Source: Puffinus mauretanicus
Lineage: Eukaryota; Chordata; Aves; Procellariiformes; Procellariidae
NCBI GenBank assembly: GCA_023333565.1
Contig: JAJKFH010000102.1
Span: forward strand, 5,969,001-6,033,000
Direction: 5' to 3'
Length of the DNA stretch: 64,000 nt
The translations under genes were made by a program, and so were the position numbers. Positions 1-13,168 of this stretch are shown piece after piece. The notes below the pieces were generated by a model. The model had not been told where the DNA came from. It was given only the letters and a program-made list of their open reading frames with translations, and ran no database searches. Numbering within the stretch: the stretch's first letter is position 1; each line of letters starts with the position of its first letter.

Positions 1-3000
1 CAGAAGGTTGACTCAGACTCAAGTGGATTTATGCACACTCTCTATGTTTCTGCGTGTTTGTGGTTGGTTTGGTTGGTTTTTTTAAATACTGTTTTCTTCA
101 TTTTTTTATTTCTATAAAGCGTGTGGAAATTGTGATTTCCAAGTAGCCCGATAGGTCAGGCATGCTTGCTTTCTTCCTTTTCTGCATATTGTACTCCAGG
201 ACTTACTGTTTGTCCATTCAAAGGAAATCTTTCCCAGGTTCAGAAGTAATCTAGCACAGCATGGCTTGTTGAGCTAAAGGGTGTCGTACCAAGGCAATCA
301 TCCCTCTGTAGGATGTTGGCCTGGCAGAGTTTTTGTTACAACTGCTCTACCTGTTTTTTGTTTTGTTTTCTGTCTTCTATCTTAAAGCTTGAGGCTCTTT
401 TGTAAGTGTGAGATACTTTTTATTTCATCTTTTCCTCCTTCACTCCTATCATCCACTGCAGATAGGCCAAGAACATTCTAGCATGAGATGAAAACTTTTC
501 TAGATTGTGAGGAAGAAATACATTTTAAAGCCAAGTAAGATTTGGTAGGTTATAAAAATGGGAGGAAAAGGCTGGCTTCATAGGGTCATGCATTTTACTA
601 CCATGCTGGAAAACTGCCTGGAATTGGCAAGGTCTCTTACCATCCTAGAACTCTTCCTTTGCTTCCTCGTGCTCACCATTTTACCAGGTGATAACCACAG
701 GGTTAACTCAGTAGAGCATCCTGGCGTAGTACATGACATACAAAGAGAGAACAATGGTGCTGAAATTCTTTTACACTAGGGGCAATGGATTTATCAGCAA
801 AAATACAAACACGGCTGATTCCACAAAGGCACATTTGTAGAGAAATTAAATGAAATGCGGGTTGTGTAATTTGCTATGAGGAGTTAGCAGTTTGCTAATA
901 AAATGGTGCCAGAATAAGCAAGGGGTCACTTGGTTGGTTCCAATGTGTTTATGACTGGTTGCTTCATTGGTGACTTTGGCCCCTCTTCTGTGAGTGATTT
1001 TGATAGTTAGATGCTGAGAAATGGAGCAAGGACGAGTTACAGCCTTCGGACTCATTTTTCACTGTAACGTTAGCTACTGCTGCAACATCCAGTCTGTGGA
1101 GCACCCCAGGATTGCCCACACCTGGTAGAGGAGCAGGGCCAGAGATGGGGGACCTGGGCCAAAAGGCACAAGCTGTGGAGGAGGAGGAGCAGCGGAGCAG
1201 AGCAGGGGCTGGCTGTGGGGCTGGGGGAGCACACGAGAGCACTCCAGGGGCTGAAAAACTCTGTGTGGAGATGTGAAGCACCAGGCAGTAACTGGGGAAC
1301 AGGGAACAGGGTGGGCAAACCTGAAGAAGAAGAATGTTGATTTGGGCTTGATTTGGGCTTGAGGATTGGTGGTGATCACAAGTAACCACCCCTGGCACAT
1401 GTCAGTCTGGTTTCCTGGGACTGGCTGGACTTGGAGCATCCCTACATTTGGTGTACCTCCTCTAATGGGAACAATAACTCCAAGCATGACTTTTAACTGC
1501 ATTGCTTATTTTTGGTGTGATAGTAAAGCAACCCTTCGCTTTTCAGTAAACTATGGATTCAGTGAGGGTAGGAACATGAAAAACCTGGTGGTGGGATCTT
1601 ATGCTACACTTGGTTTTGAGGGTGTAGGATGCGCTGCCAAATGTCTATAGAGCCCGGAGCACCACAGTAACCATAGCCAGGCCTGCAACATTAATCCTTT
1701 TTTCTTAACTGTGAAATAACAGGCATATTTTTTGTGCTAATTTCACTGGTAGGAAGTTGTAGGTAAAGACATACCTTATCATGCTGGGAATCGCAGGTGG
1801 TCAGACTCATGCTAAATTAATTTTTCTTCAGCCAAGTAAATTAAGAAAGCGGGCACCACTTCCCCACAAGGCATAGGGGCTGAGGAGTTAAAACTGAAGA
1901 GGTTTTTTTGGTCCAGAGTGGCAGAAGCCAGGGAGGAAGCACAGGTATGAGGGTTTTGGCAGAGGTTCTGTGAAGCATATAACCTTTGGTAGATGCATCT
2001 CTTGGTAGCTTCTGCATGCCAGTTATTTACTGAGAGGCCAGCTTTCATAAACATCAAAGCTCGGTTTCATACAGTAATGAGCAAACATAACAGTATGGAG
2101 AAACAAACAGGGAAACCTGGCACAGCCAGTGTTTCCACCAACAGTATATGGAAAAAGGAAATAATTACAGTAAAATGAGGGGGTCAGTCGTGAGGCTGTA
2201 TCAGGTAAAAAAACCGGTGTGACATTTCTGATCTTTGATGCCTATCTGCATGTGCAGTGTGTCTCCAGTTATGGGACTAGGTAATTTTAAGTAATAACTT
2301 AAAGAAATGAAGGGGCCCTTGGAGAAGGAAAGGATAAGTAGGAGCAGTTGATGGAGAAAATGTATGTGACTTTCCTCATTTTTCAAAGTAGTTTTAATCT
2401 CTTGTCCTGGGATGAGTGTTTCGAAAGCGTGTTCTGCAATAAGCATAGGTTGTAAATCTCATTGCCTACCTCTGACCTGGGAGAAGGCATTTCCTTTGGG
2501 AAGGAATGTTGGGAAAAAAAAGAACAAGAAAATGTTCATGACTGTAAGTCATTACATGTCACATTAACCCTCCTCTCTTTCATTCACATATTTTTATATT
2601 TGCATTAAGCTATGCTTGTATGAGTAAGAAAAAGCATTACCCAGAAGAGATCCCCGAGTAGCTGTAAAAAAACCCAAGCTCCCAGGCTGGAACACGTGCC
2701 AGCCGAGCGCTCAGAGGCTGGATTAGCAGTGGCAGCCGCCTTGTGTGCTGCACAGCTCGGGCTCCACCAGAGCCATGCCTGGGCACTCCCTGGTGCTTTC
2801 CAGGGTTTTTTAGGCAGGTGTGAGGATAGCTTTATTGTCAGCAGTTCACGTTTGCCCGTAATCTTTGGATACATAAAGCAGTATTAAAATGTACTGGGTA
2901 TTCTCGCTCTCTTTTTTTGTCCCCCACCATGACATACATGGAAAGGGCTGCTATGTGCAAATTGTATGTTGCTTAAAGAAAGAGAGTGAGTGCCTGTGTT

Positions 3001-3754
3001 AGCATACAGTTATGAAGTACAGTAGAAAAAAGATGGGAGGAGACAAATTATTTTTTCTGGAGGCCATCTGTACCATCCAATGTCTGAACCCTTGTCTCAC
3101 AACACAATCTTCTGTAGGGCTGCACAGAGGATTTGAGAGCTGAATTTGGGCTATAATTAATGCTTGCCTTCTCTTTAACTTGAGAAGCTGTATACCATCA
3201 CAAATCTTAATTTCCACAAGAACCCATCATCTCTAAACTTTCCCTCTCTTTGCTTTCCTCTGCAATATAATGACCCCAACCTGTTTTCCTTTAGAGGGTA
3301 TACCTCTACTTTTTTATTACACTGAGAATAATTCAGTGGTGAGACAGAATTAAAGCTGTTGCTAACTTTCATGCCTGGTATAAAATGTGCATTGCTGTTT
3401 AATCAAATGTCTCCTGGTTTTAGTAATCTCCTTATTCATATATCAGCTCTCCTTTTGCCAGATCAGTATTAAACATTTGACTAAAGCTGAATCTATGGCA
3501 GTGGGAATTTTATTGGCATGAGCAGTGTTGTGATGGTAGATGTGTTTTGGCTCTGAATGTAAAGGTACAAAGTTATAGTAACAACTCCCAAATCTTCTCA
3601 CCCTCATTATGAAGCTAAAAGCTGTGTGAAATAAATTGTAAAAGCAAACCTGTTTTTTCAAAGAAAATGTGTAATGGATATAAAAGCGTGAATGTTTCAG
3701 TTAAAGCTAATGAGTGCAATTTCTCACTTACCTGTGCTTTTCCGTATTTTTCAG
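1..3754 (+). other. PDE3A: PDE3A intron 1, 3' part
   Basis: This is non-coding sequence upstream of the 51-nt exon 2. It ends in a usable 3' splice site: a pyrimidine-rich tract (about 3721-3751) followed by TCAG at 3751-3754. Inside it are a purine-rich, GC-richer patch (about 1140-1320), short tandem repeats at 1295-1311 and 1339-1360, and a small GC-rich patch with an E-box CACGTG (about 2685-2800). No exon of another gene was recognised. The open frames here (longest about 144 codons) have no family resemblance I can name. Intron 1 continues beyond the window edge, so its full length is unknown. Confidence 0.85.
1295..1360. repeat. Two short tandem duplications in intron 1
   Basis: A 7-bp unit GGGAACA is repeated with a third partial copy at 1295-1311. 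An 11-bp unit GATTTGGGCTT occurs twice head to tail at 1339-1349 and 1350-1360. Both are visible directly. They look like replication-slippage products in a purine-rich stretch, and no function is apparent. Confidence 0.8.
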
Positions 3755-3805
3755 CTCATGGGGCACTCTGAATGGGATCACAAGCGAGGACCCAGAGGCT
3801 CACAG
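3755..3805 (+). CDS. PDE3A: PDE3A exon 2 (internal coding exon, 17 codons)
   Basis: This 51-nt exon encodes [17 protein letters not shown], which matches the human PDE3A linker just after the exon 1 end (...PREQ) as I remember it, apparently without substitutions. By that numbering it covers residues 321-337. It is preceded by TTTTTCAG and followed by the good donor CAG|GTCAGT. Both ends are phase 0, so skipping it would keep the frame. PDE3A hydrolyses cAMP in heart, vascular smooth muscle, platelets and oocytes and is competitively inhibited by cGMP. This segment belongs to the regulatory linker after the N-terminal membrane-association regions and has no known enzymatic role. The PDE3B paralogue differs clearly here, which supports PDE3A. 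Confidence 0.96.
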
Positions 3806-6800
3806 GTCAGTTGCTCAGTATTTTGTGTTTGGTTTTGGCTTTTTCTAGGTTTGAGTTATTCAAGCAAGTTTTCCATCTGAGATTGGCAAAGTTGTTCCTT
3901 TTGTTAATCTTTGCAGGATTGAATCAATGGAAAAAAGCATAAAACCGTGACAACTTTCATTAATATAATTTTTGAGCTGTAATCCAAACAGTTGATCCAG
4001 TCAGAGCTGAGTCATGCAACAGAAAGTTTCTTTCAATAGCAGAAAGATGGATTAGATGTATTGAGAAAGCATTTCTTACTCAGCTGTCTCCATCAGGATA
4101 TCAAAGGAATGCAATTTCAAATAATGTATGTATGTTTTGTGGTGTTTTGGTTTTTTTTTTAAACCTGACAAACTTGTAAAACTTGGATGCCGTCTCACCT
4201 TGTTCAATAATAAAGGGATTAGTGGTGTTAGAACTCTGTGGGGAGGTGCAGGAAAGCCATGTGTAGCTACTGGTTTGCTCTTGACACATCATTGAAAGGA
4301 AGTTATGCTACTAGTGTTAATGGCATCATGCCGATACATTTTTAAATTATCTATAGAATTACAGTTGCTGCAAAGGAGACATCACTACCAATATTGATGT
4401 TCAGGAATATTCCTGCTTGGGTAAAGCAGTCTTTGCCATCTGGTGTTGAAATTATATAAACATATTATTAGGGCTCTGGTATTTTGGAATTGCTTTTCCT
4501 TCAGGTGAAGGGTTTTTATATGAATATGAACTTCTATGTCTAAATCTATAATAAAGCTACGTGTTTGCAACCTTAATCTCAGTAGGGTAGTTCCTAGCCC
4601 AACCTTCATAATGCCCCTTGCAAAAATCACTGGCGTACCTGCCTTTTTAATGAGAAAATATCATATGTTAATCAGGAAGCTGCTACTTATTTTAATAGAC
4701 AAGATTTACTATTTTAATGCAAATTTCATTTACTAAGTTTTGCTTTTTTGCCCTTACTGTTGCAGAATACTACATTTTTTTTCTGAAGTTTTCTAAGCTT
4801 CTGTCTTGCATCTCATTTCAAAACCATCTTGAAGTTTGCAGGAAATTCAGTATTTCATTAAACAGTTTAAGATGGGTTGCAGATCTGATCTTTTCAGGTG
4901 ACAGTCTGTCTTTTCAAAAAGATAAAAAAAACGGAAAGCAAGCTAGTTTTCAGTGGAAACTGAGGAATTTCAGAAATCAGGGAAATCCTATCCAGTAAGG
5001 TGAGACCTGTTCAGTACGTAATCTCTCCTGCCTCATCTGATATGCTAGTTGATCATGTTGTGTTCTTCTAGTCCAAAGAGTGGAAGGTAAATTGGACTCC
5101 TCTAAACTACTGTTGAGAGGAAGGCAGTCACTTGAAGGACTCTTAAGGTGACTTAGTCTTCTTAAACTTTTCTAGCATTATTGCAAATCTTTATGTAATT
5201 TTTATATGCATATGAAAATATGGGTAGACTTTTGTATGTTCTGAACCATGCCCTACAGGCCTAATACTTTGCCTATGGCAGCAAAATATTTAGAGACTGC
5301 TGATTGGAGTGCGTATGAAGTCTGCGCTGGTGTTGCATCAGAGAAGGCGGCCTAAGTCCTGTCTAAGTCCTCGTGCCTGATACATCCTGTTGGCTGTGTG
5401 CCTCCATGCTTTAAGGATTTTTTGTTGTCGGCTAGACATTTTTGGAGGTTTAGAGCTAGCCAATAAGAAATGTTAGAGAAAGGGATCGAGGTGGAAGGTA
5501 AGTGGTATCAATCTGGTCGAAATAGATTTTAAATTAGACCGATCAAGTTGACTATCAAAAATGTATCTTGCTGCAGGAAATTAGACTCGGGCTGTTTAAT
5601 AGATCCCTTTTGAGTTTTCTGGGAAAGTGAACTCACACTCAGGATGAAATAGTTGCCAAAGAATTTTTTAATTATTTGTTCTCATGAGGCTACAGTTTCT
5701 TCCAAGGAGGGTTCCAGAGAAATTAATACATTGCCTGGTTTCTCTCTTTCACCCTTTCCTAGGAATAAGGAGGACTTGCATGGCATGGCCTAATTTCAAA
5801 GGAAGAGGTCGTGGGCATTAACTCAGTCGCTGCAAATGCCCATCTATATGGAATGCAAGTAAAACCATTTGTAAATGCAAGTAAAACCTTCCCATACTGT
5901 TAGGGAAGGTGGTACTTGGGCAAAATGAGATAACTGGTTACTAAACATATAAATGAAGTTCTCTGGGTTTCAGTAGAGGCTGAGAAGATAACTCTATATA
6001 AATTCAAAAATTTTCTCTATCTTTCTGAGAACGGTTTTGTTCCTTCCTTGTGTGATGTTTTAGATACTCCACCACCATTTCATATTTAAAAAAAAAAGAG
6101 GGTGAAGAGAAGTTCAGTGGAATTCTCTGCAGGTCAGCCTGTGGTCGTTTGAACCTTTCCTGAAGGATATTGTTGAATTATTAAAAACATTATTCTAGAA
6201 AACTCTGTATCAGATTTTCATGTAGAAGACTGCTGCTGATTATTTTTTTCCTTAGGCAGAACGTCTTTTAATTTTATATTTTTAACAAAATAAGCAAAAA
6301 ATACTTCATGCCTGAGAGTGCGTTCCTTCAAAACAGGATAAAATTTGCATATGTAGGGTTTCCTTGACAGAGCAGTGAGGTGCTTCTAAATCCATCTAAA
6401 AAGAAGTGCATAGTTTTAATCAATTTTGTCCTGTAAGCGCTCTTTTATTTCATTTGTGCTGCGTATAGGTGTTCTGCAAACCTTCTAGAAAGCTACTTGG
6501 TGCAAATCTTGGAAGAACCTTGTAAAACTGACAATAAATATGTACCGCAGAAATGTTAAAGGATCTTGAATAGGGTGGGAAGAGAAAATGACCCAAGCTC
6601 TCTGATTACCATGTGGTATCCTAGTGCCCAGTCACAAGAAGCAAGGAAGAAAAGTTTCATTAGGGGGAAGAAAATAAGCCTCAGTTATTCCACTGTAGTC
6701 TCAGACTCTCTGTTTTACATGGCTCTGAAAACTGTCTTTGATAGGAATAGTGTTAAACCTAATTTAACTAGTTCCGTGAAAGGTTAGGAGAAATTTAGGA

Positions 6801-7693
6801 GGTTCCGATTTTTGCATGTAATATAAAAGACCTGGTTTATCCTCTTGTGATTCAGTTGCATTGTTGCCAATTTGTGTCCTTAATAAACGTACCCTTTGTT
6901 AAACAAGACCTTGCTTAAAAATTAAGATGAGTAATCTGTTAGGTATACTTCTCTTTCAAATCTAACGCATCAGGTATTTAAAGATGGACTGGCAATTGCC
7001 TGCAGGATCTGCCAGAGGTTGCTTATGGTGTTTCCCCAGGTCTGTGGGCTTTCCTCCAGCAGAGAAATGGGTCTTGGGAGGAGAGGTCTCTCCCGGCAGT
7101 GGTAGCCTGCGCTGCTCGGGCACGCTTATGTTATGGGGAGCCAATTTATTAGTCTTCCATGATCTTTTAATTCTTACAGAGTAAAGTGAAGAAAGTGGGA
7201 AGATAGATCTTAGGAAGCCACCCCGTGTGTGTGAATGTTAGCAATGTCACTTTTGAGAAAAGGAAGTGGAACCACTGGTTTACCATAATATAAAATCCAC
7301 ATATAAACTCATAAAATTATTCTACCAAGGCTCATTAAACAAAACTCTAATTCTGTTAAGATTTTTTTAAGAACTAGTAGGTTTTCTATGGTATGTGTTG
7401 AAACATGAGAGGAAACTACTACAGTGCATGTCATACTTCTTAATGACCCACTTGGAAAATACATTCCTTTTCTTCATGTGGGGAGTTAAATGCAAAGTGA
7501 TGTAGTTACAGGTAGTGATGGATGTCAAATGAAATACACTGAGGCTTATGGGAATTTCTGTTTGCAGGAGTTTGTCTCCTGATAAGTATCTGCAATTCAA
7601 TAGAATGTAAATGGGACAAGTAAAATGCTGTCTTTACAATATTTAACTTGCTCCTGACTTCCACACCAATACCGCACTCACTTTTTTATAGAT

Positions 7694-7729
7694 TACACAC
7701 ATATACATGTATATGTATGTGTGTATGTT
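7694..7729. repeat. Palindromic TG/TA microsatellite
   Basis: Alternating purine-pyrimidine sequence. The core at 7699-7716 is a perfect palindrome centred on ACATGT, and the symmetry extends over 7695-7720 with a single mismatched pair. The likely origin is an expanded simple repeat. Confidence 0.85.
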
Positions 7730-8589
7730 GTAGGATTCCTTTTCTTTTAGAATAATTATACTAGTAAGGCTGCTGTAATTAGAATGAATTATAGGTTGCC
7801 TTACAAAGAGCTATGAGTTCCTGGCTACCTACTTCTTCGTTTTTTTTTTTCCTTCTTTTTTTGATCTCTGAAGATAACACTTCCTGCTGTAAATGCTTCA
7901 TGCAGAGAACTTACTCTCTGGATTTGAAATCATAGAGAAAGTGTAAAGTGAATTTCATTATGTTCCATGCTTAATTTTTAAAATTAACACAGGTTAGGAT
8001 TTAGGCACGAAACTTCAAAATTGAGTTCCAAGTTAAAGGAATTCCTAAATGTTTAGGAATGATTAGCCCACCTAAAGAAATCTCTCTCTCTCAAATATAT
8101 ACATGCAGTCTGTAAAACCACATCATCTCATTCATGTGAGGGGAAAATATTCATACCCATTTCTAATATCAGTACATGCTACAAGAAAATGTGACTAGCA
8201 GAATTCATCCTTGGCATATTATCCCTCTGCAGAAAAAATATGCAAACTGTATTTTAATTATTCCACTAAAACATAATACTTGATACTCCTAAGATTTTCA
8301 GGTGGGACCCACAGCATGCTTTGTGCACACGTTTTTACGAGGCACCTTGAATGTGTGGGAGTTATTTGTTGCTCTGTCATCAAGACTTGTTTGGCTTGCT
8401 GAAGATGTAGGCGTAGTCCCAGGAGTCAGTGGAATCGAGCGATCGTTCCTCCAACATTATAAAAGGATGGTAATCGCGAGAGAAACACAGAGGTCCAGTG
8501 TTTTTAATTCTCTTTAAATATAAAAGCTCTCAATTATATATCTGAGGTGCTGCATTTTACCCCTCCAGTTCCTAAGCAACAGCTATTTT

Positions 8590-8960
8590 CAGATTGAGTG
8601 CGTCTGGTGTTGTCTACCTACTTCATGCTTTTGCGAGGTAATTCGTCAGTGAAAGCTAGGCTTTTCACTATCTCGCCCGATTCCCTTTGGCGTGGCACGA
8701 GAAGGAGACGGATGCTTTAGAGAAACGGGAGAAGCTTGGGTGTAACCAGTCTCAACCTTGCAGCTTGCAAAAACTTGTGTGCCTCGGGGAGCTCTGCCAT
8801 CTACAGCAATGAAGCACAGGAATCAGAAATAAGGTTCTTGACAGTGGTTTGGGAGAAGCCTTTTTCTCGAGTGTGGAAAAACCTCTAGAGCAGATTCGAA
8901 ATCATGAGCCGGAAATCTCTGTACTTGCTGAAGCGTAGATGGGAGTCGATTCCCGCTGCT
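8590..8960. other. CpG-retaining patch in intron 2
   Basis: About 16 CpG dinucleotides can be counted in about 370 bases, while flanking intron has roughly one per 100 or fewer. The patch spans from the GAGTGCGTC stretch to the GTCGATTCCCGC stretch. No open frame with recognisable homology covers it. Possible explanations are a weakly methylated regulatory element, an alternative promoter, or a young insertion that has not yet lost its CpGs. The sequence alone does not decide. Confidence 0.4.
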
Positions 8961-9333
8961 GACCAGGTACTGTGCTCTGGTGAATCTGTTGTGTCACTGT
9001 CTTCCCTTGCAATGCCACTGTAAAGAGATTTACGGTGATTTAACGGTGGTGGTTGGGGTCCTCTGCACACAGTGAGAACCAGCTGATCATTACTTGTCGT
9101 TTCCATGTGTAAAATGTTGGTAAAGCCGATTTTGCAAGAGCCTGTGCTTGTGAATGTGGAGGTGCCATGACAGCCCACTAATGCAGACTTAAGTAACCGG
9201 CAGAATCTCCCTGTCTCAAAACTGAGACTTTTCTAAAGGTTTTAGGAGTATTTTAAACTGAGTGGTTAAGGAAAAGCGTAGTCTACTGCTGACGGGTTCC
9301 TCGGTGCATGTCTTTCTTGCATGTCATATCTTA

Positions 9334-9352
9334 CATGTATGTATGTATGTGT
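9334..9352. repeat. ATGT microsatellite
   Basis: A short run of ATGT units ending in TGTG, about 19 bp. It is a simple sequence repeat. Confidence 0.85.
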
Positions 9353-9884
9353 GAAATCACTGATTACAAGTAGATGTAATTCATCGGCAGAACCTCAGCT
9401 TTTTCAGTATCATCTTGGTTGATGCATCATTTCAAGTATGTTAACAAGGATGAGAGTAAAGCAGATGTAAATGATATAGACCAGATGTAACATAAAAATT
9501 GTGGGATGCTGTTTGGAGCAAGGATCATCACCATAAGTGGGACTAAGATGTGATAAATGGGAGTACGATTAGTACGTTTCCTGCTTCTTGCTCCAGGCAC
9601 TCCAGGGTTTCTGCAATTTTTTTCAATATCTTACTTGGGATGTAAAGACACTAGAAGAAATAATTCTAGAAATAATATTGAAAGTGGAGGTAGTAGCTTA
9701 TTGCATGTTCCAACTCAGTTTATAAAGCGGTTGACTGTGAAGGGATGCCTTTATCAATGGGAAGGAGGCAATTCGGGAGAAAATTCTTCAAGAGAAAAAA
9801 GAAAGCACTACAGAAATACTTCCCAGTTTTTGAGAAGGATCCTCCTGTACCCTTTTCATTGAGAGGGGGAAGGGAAGGTCAGAT

Positions 9885-10240
9885 TACATGCCATATTTTA
9901 TAGAGTTGTAGATTTTTAAAGCCAAATTGGATGACTCTGAACATCTAGAGGTCTCAGACATATTACTAGTCAGAAAATATCATGCTGTCACATCCTGTCA
10001 CATCAGGCCTATGTTTTCTGGTTAAATAAGAATATGCCTTTTAAATATATCCAGTCTTAATTTAAAGGCTTCAAGTGACTAATAATCCACCATATTCTCT
10101 GATAAAATTTTTCTGTTTTTTAAATGCTGTCTTTTTTAACATAACGCCTTCTTGTTTGACTTTTTCTAATCTGAATCTCCCACCATATCAATTTGCTACA
10201 CCTTTGAATGCCAAATTTAAAAAACCCTCTTTCAGAAATA
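9885..10240 (-). mobile_element. Old CR1-like LINE relic (3' region, antisense)
   Basis: The + strand reads like the complement of an old CR1 3' end. A block about unresolved bases (...GGCTTCAAGTGACTAATAATCCACCATATTCT...) leads into a block ending CTTTTTCTAATCTGAATCT, followed by a conserved-looking string near 10180-10210 and an 'AAACCCTCTTTCAG' stretch. This order of landmarks is familiar from ancient amniote CR1 copies. It is heavily mutated with no open frame. Orientation is opposite to PDE3A. Boundaries are approximate, and other L3/CR1 clade families are possible. Confidence 0.6.
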
Positions 10241-11731
10241 TTTTTTTTCCCTGAACAGATACCTAGATTATTCTTCTACTTTGGTTTGCTATCATTTAAA
10301 CTAGCTGAAATACTGGAATTCAAAGGAATCAGATTCTCTGGTAATTCACAATTAAAAATTCACAATAAAAATAATTAGGCATTGTTGATGAATACAATTT
10401 CATTGTATTGAAATTGAATTGAATTGATCCAGTTCAATCAGGCATTCTTAAATCTCCTGGTAAAAGAAGGGTAAAGAAATGCTTTGTTTTGAAATGAGTC
10501 ATTTGTCATCTTGTTTCTGTTAAGAAGATGTAGGGAGACTAGTGTCGTTTCAAAGGGAAGCTGTATTTCAGCCTCTTGGCTTCCTTCTTCCTCTGACATA
10601 AATGCAGATCCTTGGCTTATTATGAACAAATATTTGACCAGTAAGGGATCCCTGTTGTGCATTTAGATTACTAACCAGTTCACTTTTCCAGTGTTGCCTT
10701 TTCCTTTTAATCACTCTAACCCTGATGTTGCATTGCATCATACTGTGTTACAGTATGGTGTATCTGGGAAAAATAAGTATTTCTTACCTAAGTGTGAGGT
10801 GTGCTTGGCTGCACTGAGCTGTGTATCCTTTCCATCATCAGCCCCTCAATGCCTCTGGAGGGTTTTAAAAGAGAAAAAGAAATTTCCCTGACCCACCTAC
10901 CACTTTGGGAGAAGTGAGACTCAGTAAGTGATGCATGTAGACGGAGTTGACTTGAGCATAGTGTGAATCTGTAAGGATTTTTTGAAGGTAAACTAAGGGA
11001 GGGAAGACGATGTTCAGCTTCAAACACACAGATATTTCTCTGGCTGTTCGTACTGCTCCTTACGCTGGGTGGCACAGGTGGAGTGGGGCTGCTCTACTTC
11101 TTCTCCCCCTTGCTCAACAGTGCCTCATAGGAAAATGCAGTTACTGTGCAAGATGACAACCACAAAGAGGCAACTCCTTGAGCATTTTCGGCTGATCCTG
11201 TTCATAGGATCGTATAAAAATAATAGCTCTGCCTTTTGGTGCAAAATCATTATTTAGTCCTTAAAGGGATGCACTAGCTTACTATATTCTAGGCTAACCT
11301 TGAGGAAATTATATTATATGTTGACAGGTAAGTAGTAATATTGTAGGTTATTTCTCTGTTCAGAGGAGATGAAAGATATTTTTGTTAACAAATGACAAAA
11401 CCTCTCCAAACTGTATTACCACTTTTTTTTTTTTTAAGACTGAAGGAAGGAAATAAAATGGAATTCTGAAAGTGGGATTTTTGGCTTGATCTTGTTTCTA
11501 GTTTAAAATAATATAACAGATGGGACTTTTAAGAAGATGGGTGCTGTAAGTCCACAGTGAAGTCTGATGCTCTATTTGGACATACTTAGTATTTTAAAAG
11601 TCATTAAGTGATTTTTATTCCTCATCTTATATATTTACATCAAATCAAATGAAACCCAGAACTGTAAGCAGGCTGAGAAGTAGAGATAGAGAAAAACAAG
11701 AGTAATTACGATGGCTATAGACAATATTGTT

Positions 11732-11763
11732 GGGGGGGAGTGTATTTGGGGGGGGCGGAGGGG
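11732..11763 (+). repeat. G-run cluster (possible G-quadruplex)
   Basis: G runs of 7 (11732-11738), 8 (11748-11755), 2 and 4 (11760-11763) occur within 32 bases on the + (sense) strand. The long runs could supply four G3 tracts with short loops, so a quadruplex is plausible in DNA or pre-mRNA. It may equally be a slippage-prone simple repeat. Confidence 0.6.
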
Positions 11764-13168
11764 TGTTGTATAATTTTATTTTTGACCTTTTGAGCATCAT
11801 TTACTCTCACGGACACTACAGCACAGAAGTCTCCATGGTTTCTGGGGTCTGGTATGACAAGGGAAATTTTGAGTTGGTTGTTTTTGTGCGTGTGAAAGAG
11901 TGAGGAAAGTGGGTTCGAGTGTGAACTCTGAATTAGATCTTTTTGGTTTCAGATGATGAGAAACGTCTTACCTAGCTATACATTTTTATATGTGGGAGAG
12001 CCTGATCCTGTGGATGTTTTGCATGGGTAAATTTAAGCAAAATGGTGATGAATTATATATTAGCCTCTATTCAACAAACTGTAGTATCTCTTAGTACTTA
12101 AATCTTGAATGTCTTTATATCTCTCAATAATTTCAGAAGGAACTACCTTTATAGATCTAAGGAAAGAATTTATGAATGCTTTTCTTTCTTGTGCATGCAG
12201 CAGTTTGGATTGCCTGAAAGTCTTTCTTGAAGTTTCAGTACAGGTTTGGGGGGAAATTCTCTGTTGGTTTTATTTGGTGTATGTGCCTGAGGATCTTGTT
12301 TCTTGGACTGATCCTAATTTTTTATCCCTGATAGTTACAACTGAGAATTATTTCACTGAATGGATATGCATTTAAAATGTTGTGGTAACCAAATGAGCCA
12401 AAGGTGATGAGGTGTTAAATATTTGCTGTTAGGATGTTGAGTATTTCCCTCTGCCTGAAATTCCCTGTAGATTTCATGGACCATAGTCTTTAAGCGTAAG
12501 TTGTATTTGATACCAAAATCTTCACACATTAGCCTGTGATGTAAACTTTTAATTGTTTCATTGATGACTGTGAATTTAAAAACAGGAACTAGATTTATAG
12601 AACAATATAGAAGCTAAATAACCCAATAGTTGATATATAGATTTATATAGCTGTAGATTGTTCAAAGGAATGTACTGTGCAGGCAAACAAATGCATCAGT
12701 AATATTTCTTTAGCTAGAAATGCACGTCTGTAGCAGTATAAACAATGGTAATGCTTTCTGTACCGTTAAGTCACCAGTTTAGATTTTGATGGATTTGTGT
12801 AAATCCCATGAAGTGATGCCTCTCTTACCTGCCGGTGATTTACAGCACAGCTATGCCTAAGGCAGTTTGCATGTACGGTGCAGTATCGTGTTCCTTGCCC
12901 CTGATCTGGTAGATAGGAGAAACTCCCATAGCCTACAACCTGTGCAGGGTGCTAAACAGCAAAAATAAACTGATCCCAATATGACTTGAGTCATATCTCT
13001 GTGAAATGATAAATCCAGGGATTTTCTGAGAGAGAGCTTGATATGACATTACATCATGCAGCCACCATATTTTCAGTGTGTTCGTGTATGAAGTAATTCT
13101 GATGGATTAAAGCTGCTGTAAATAAATGGAAGAGGTTCACTTTGTCAGGATTGGGAATGGTGTTTTCA

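Noticed and set aside
1366..1650. 94-codon frame rich in aromatic residues, considered as a possible retroviral or LINE piece
   Set aside because: No motif of gag, pol, env or CR1 was found, and no LTR-like ends were seen around it.
11905..11935. GGTTCGAGTGTGAACTC, resembling a tRNA T-arm
   Set aside because: No matching acceptor, D or anticodon arm lies at the right distance upstream.
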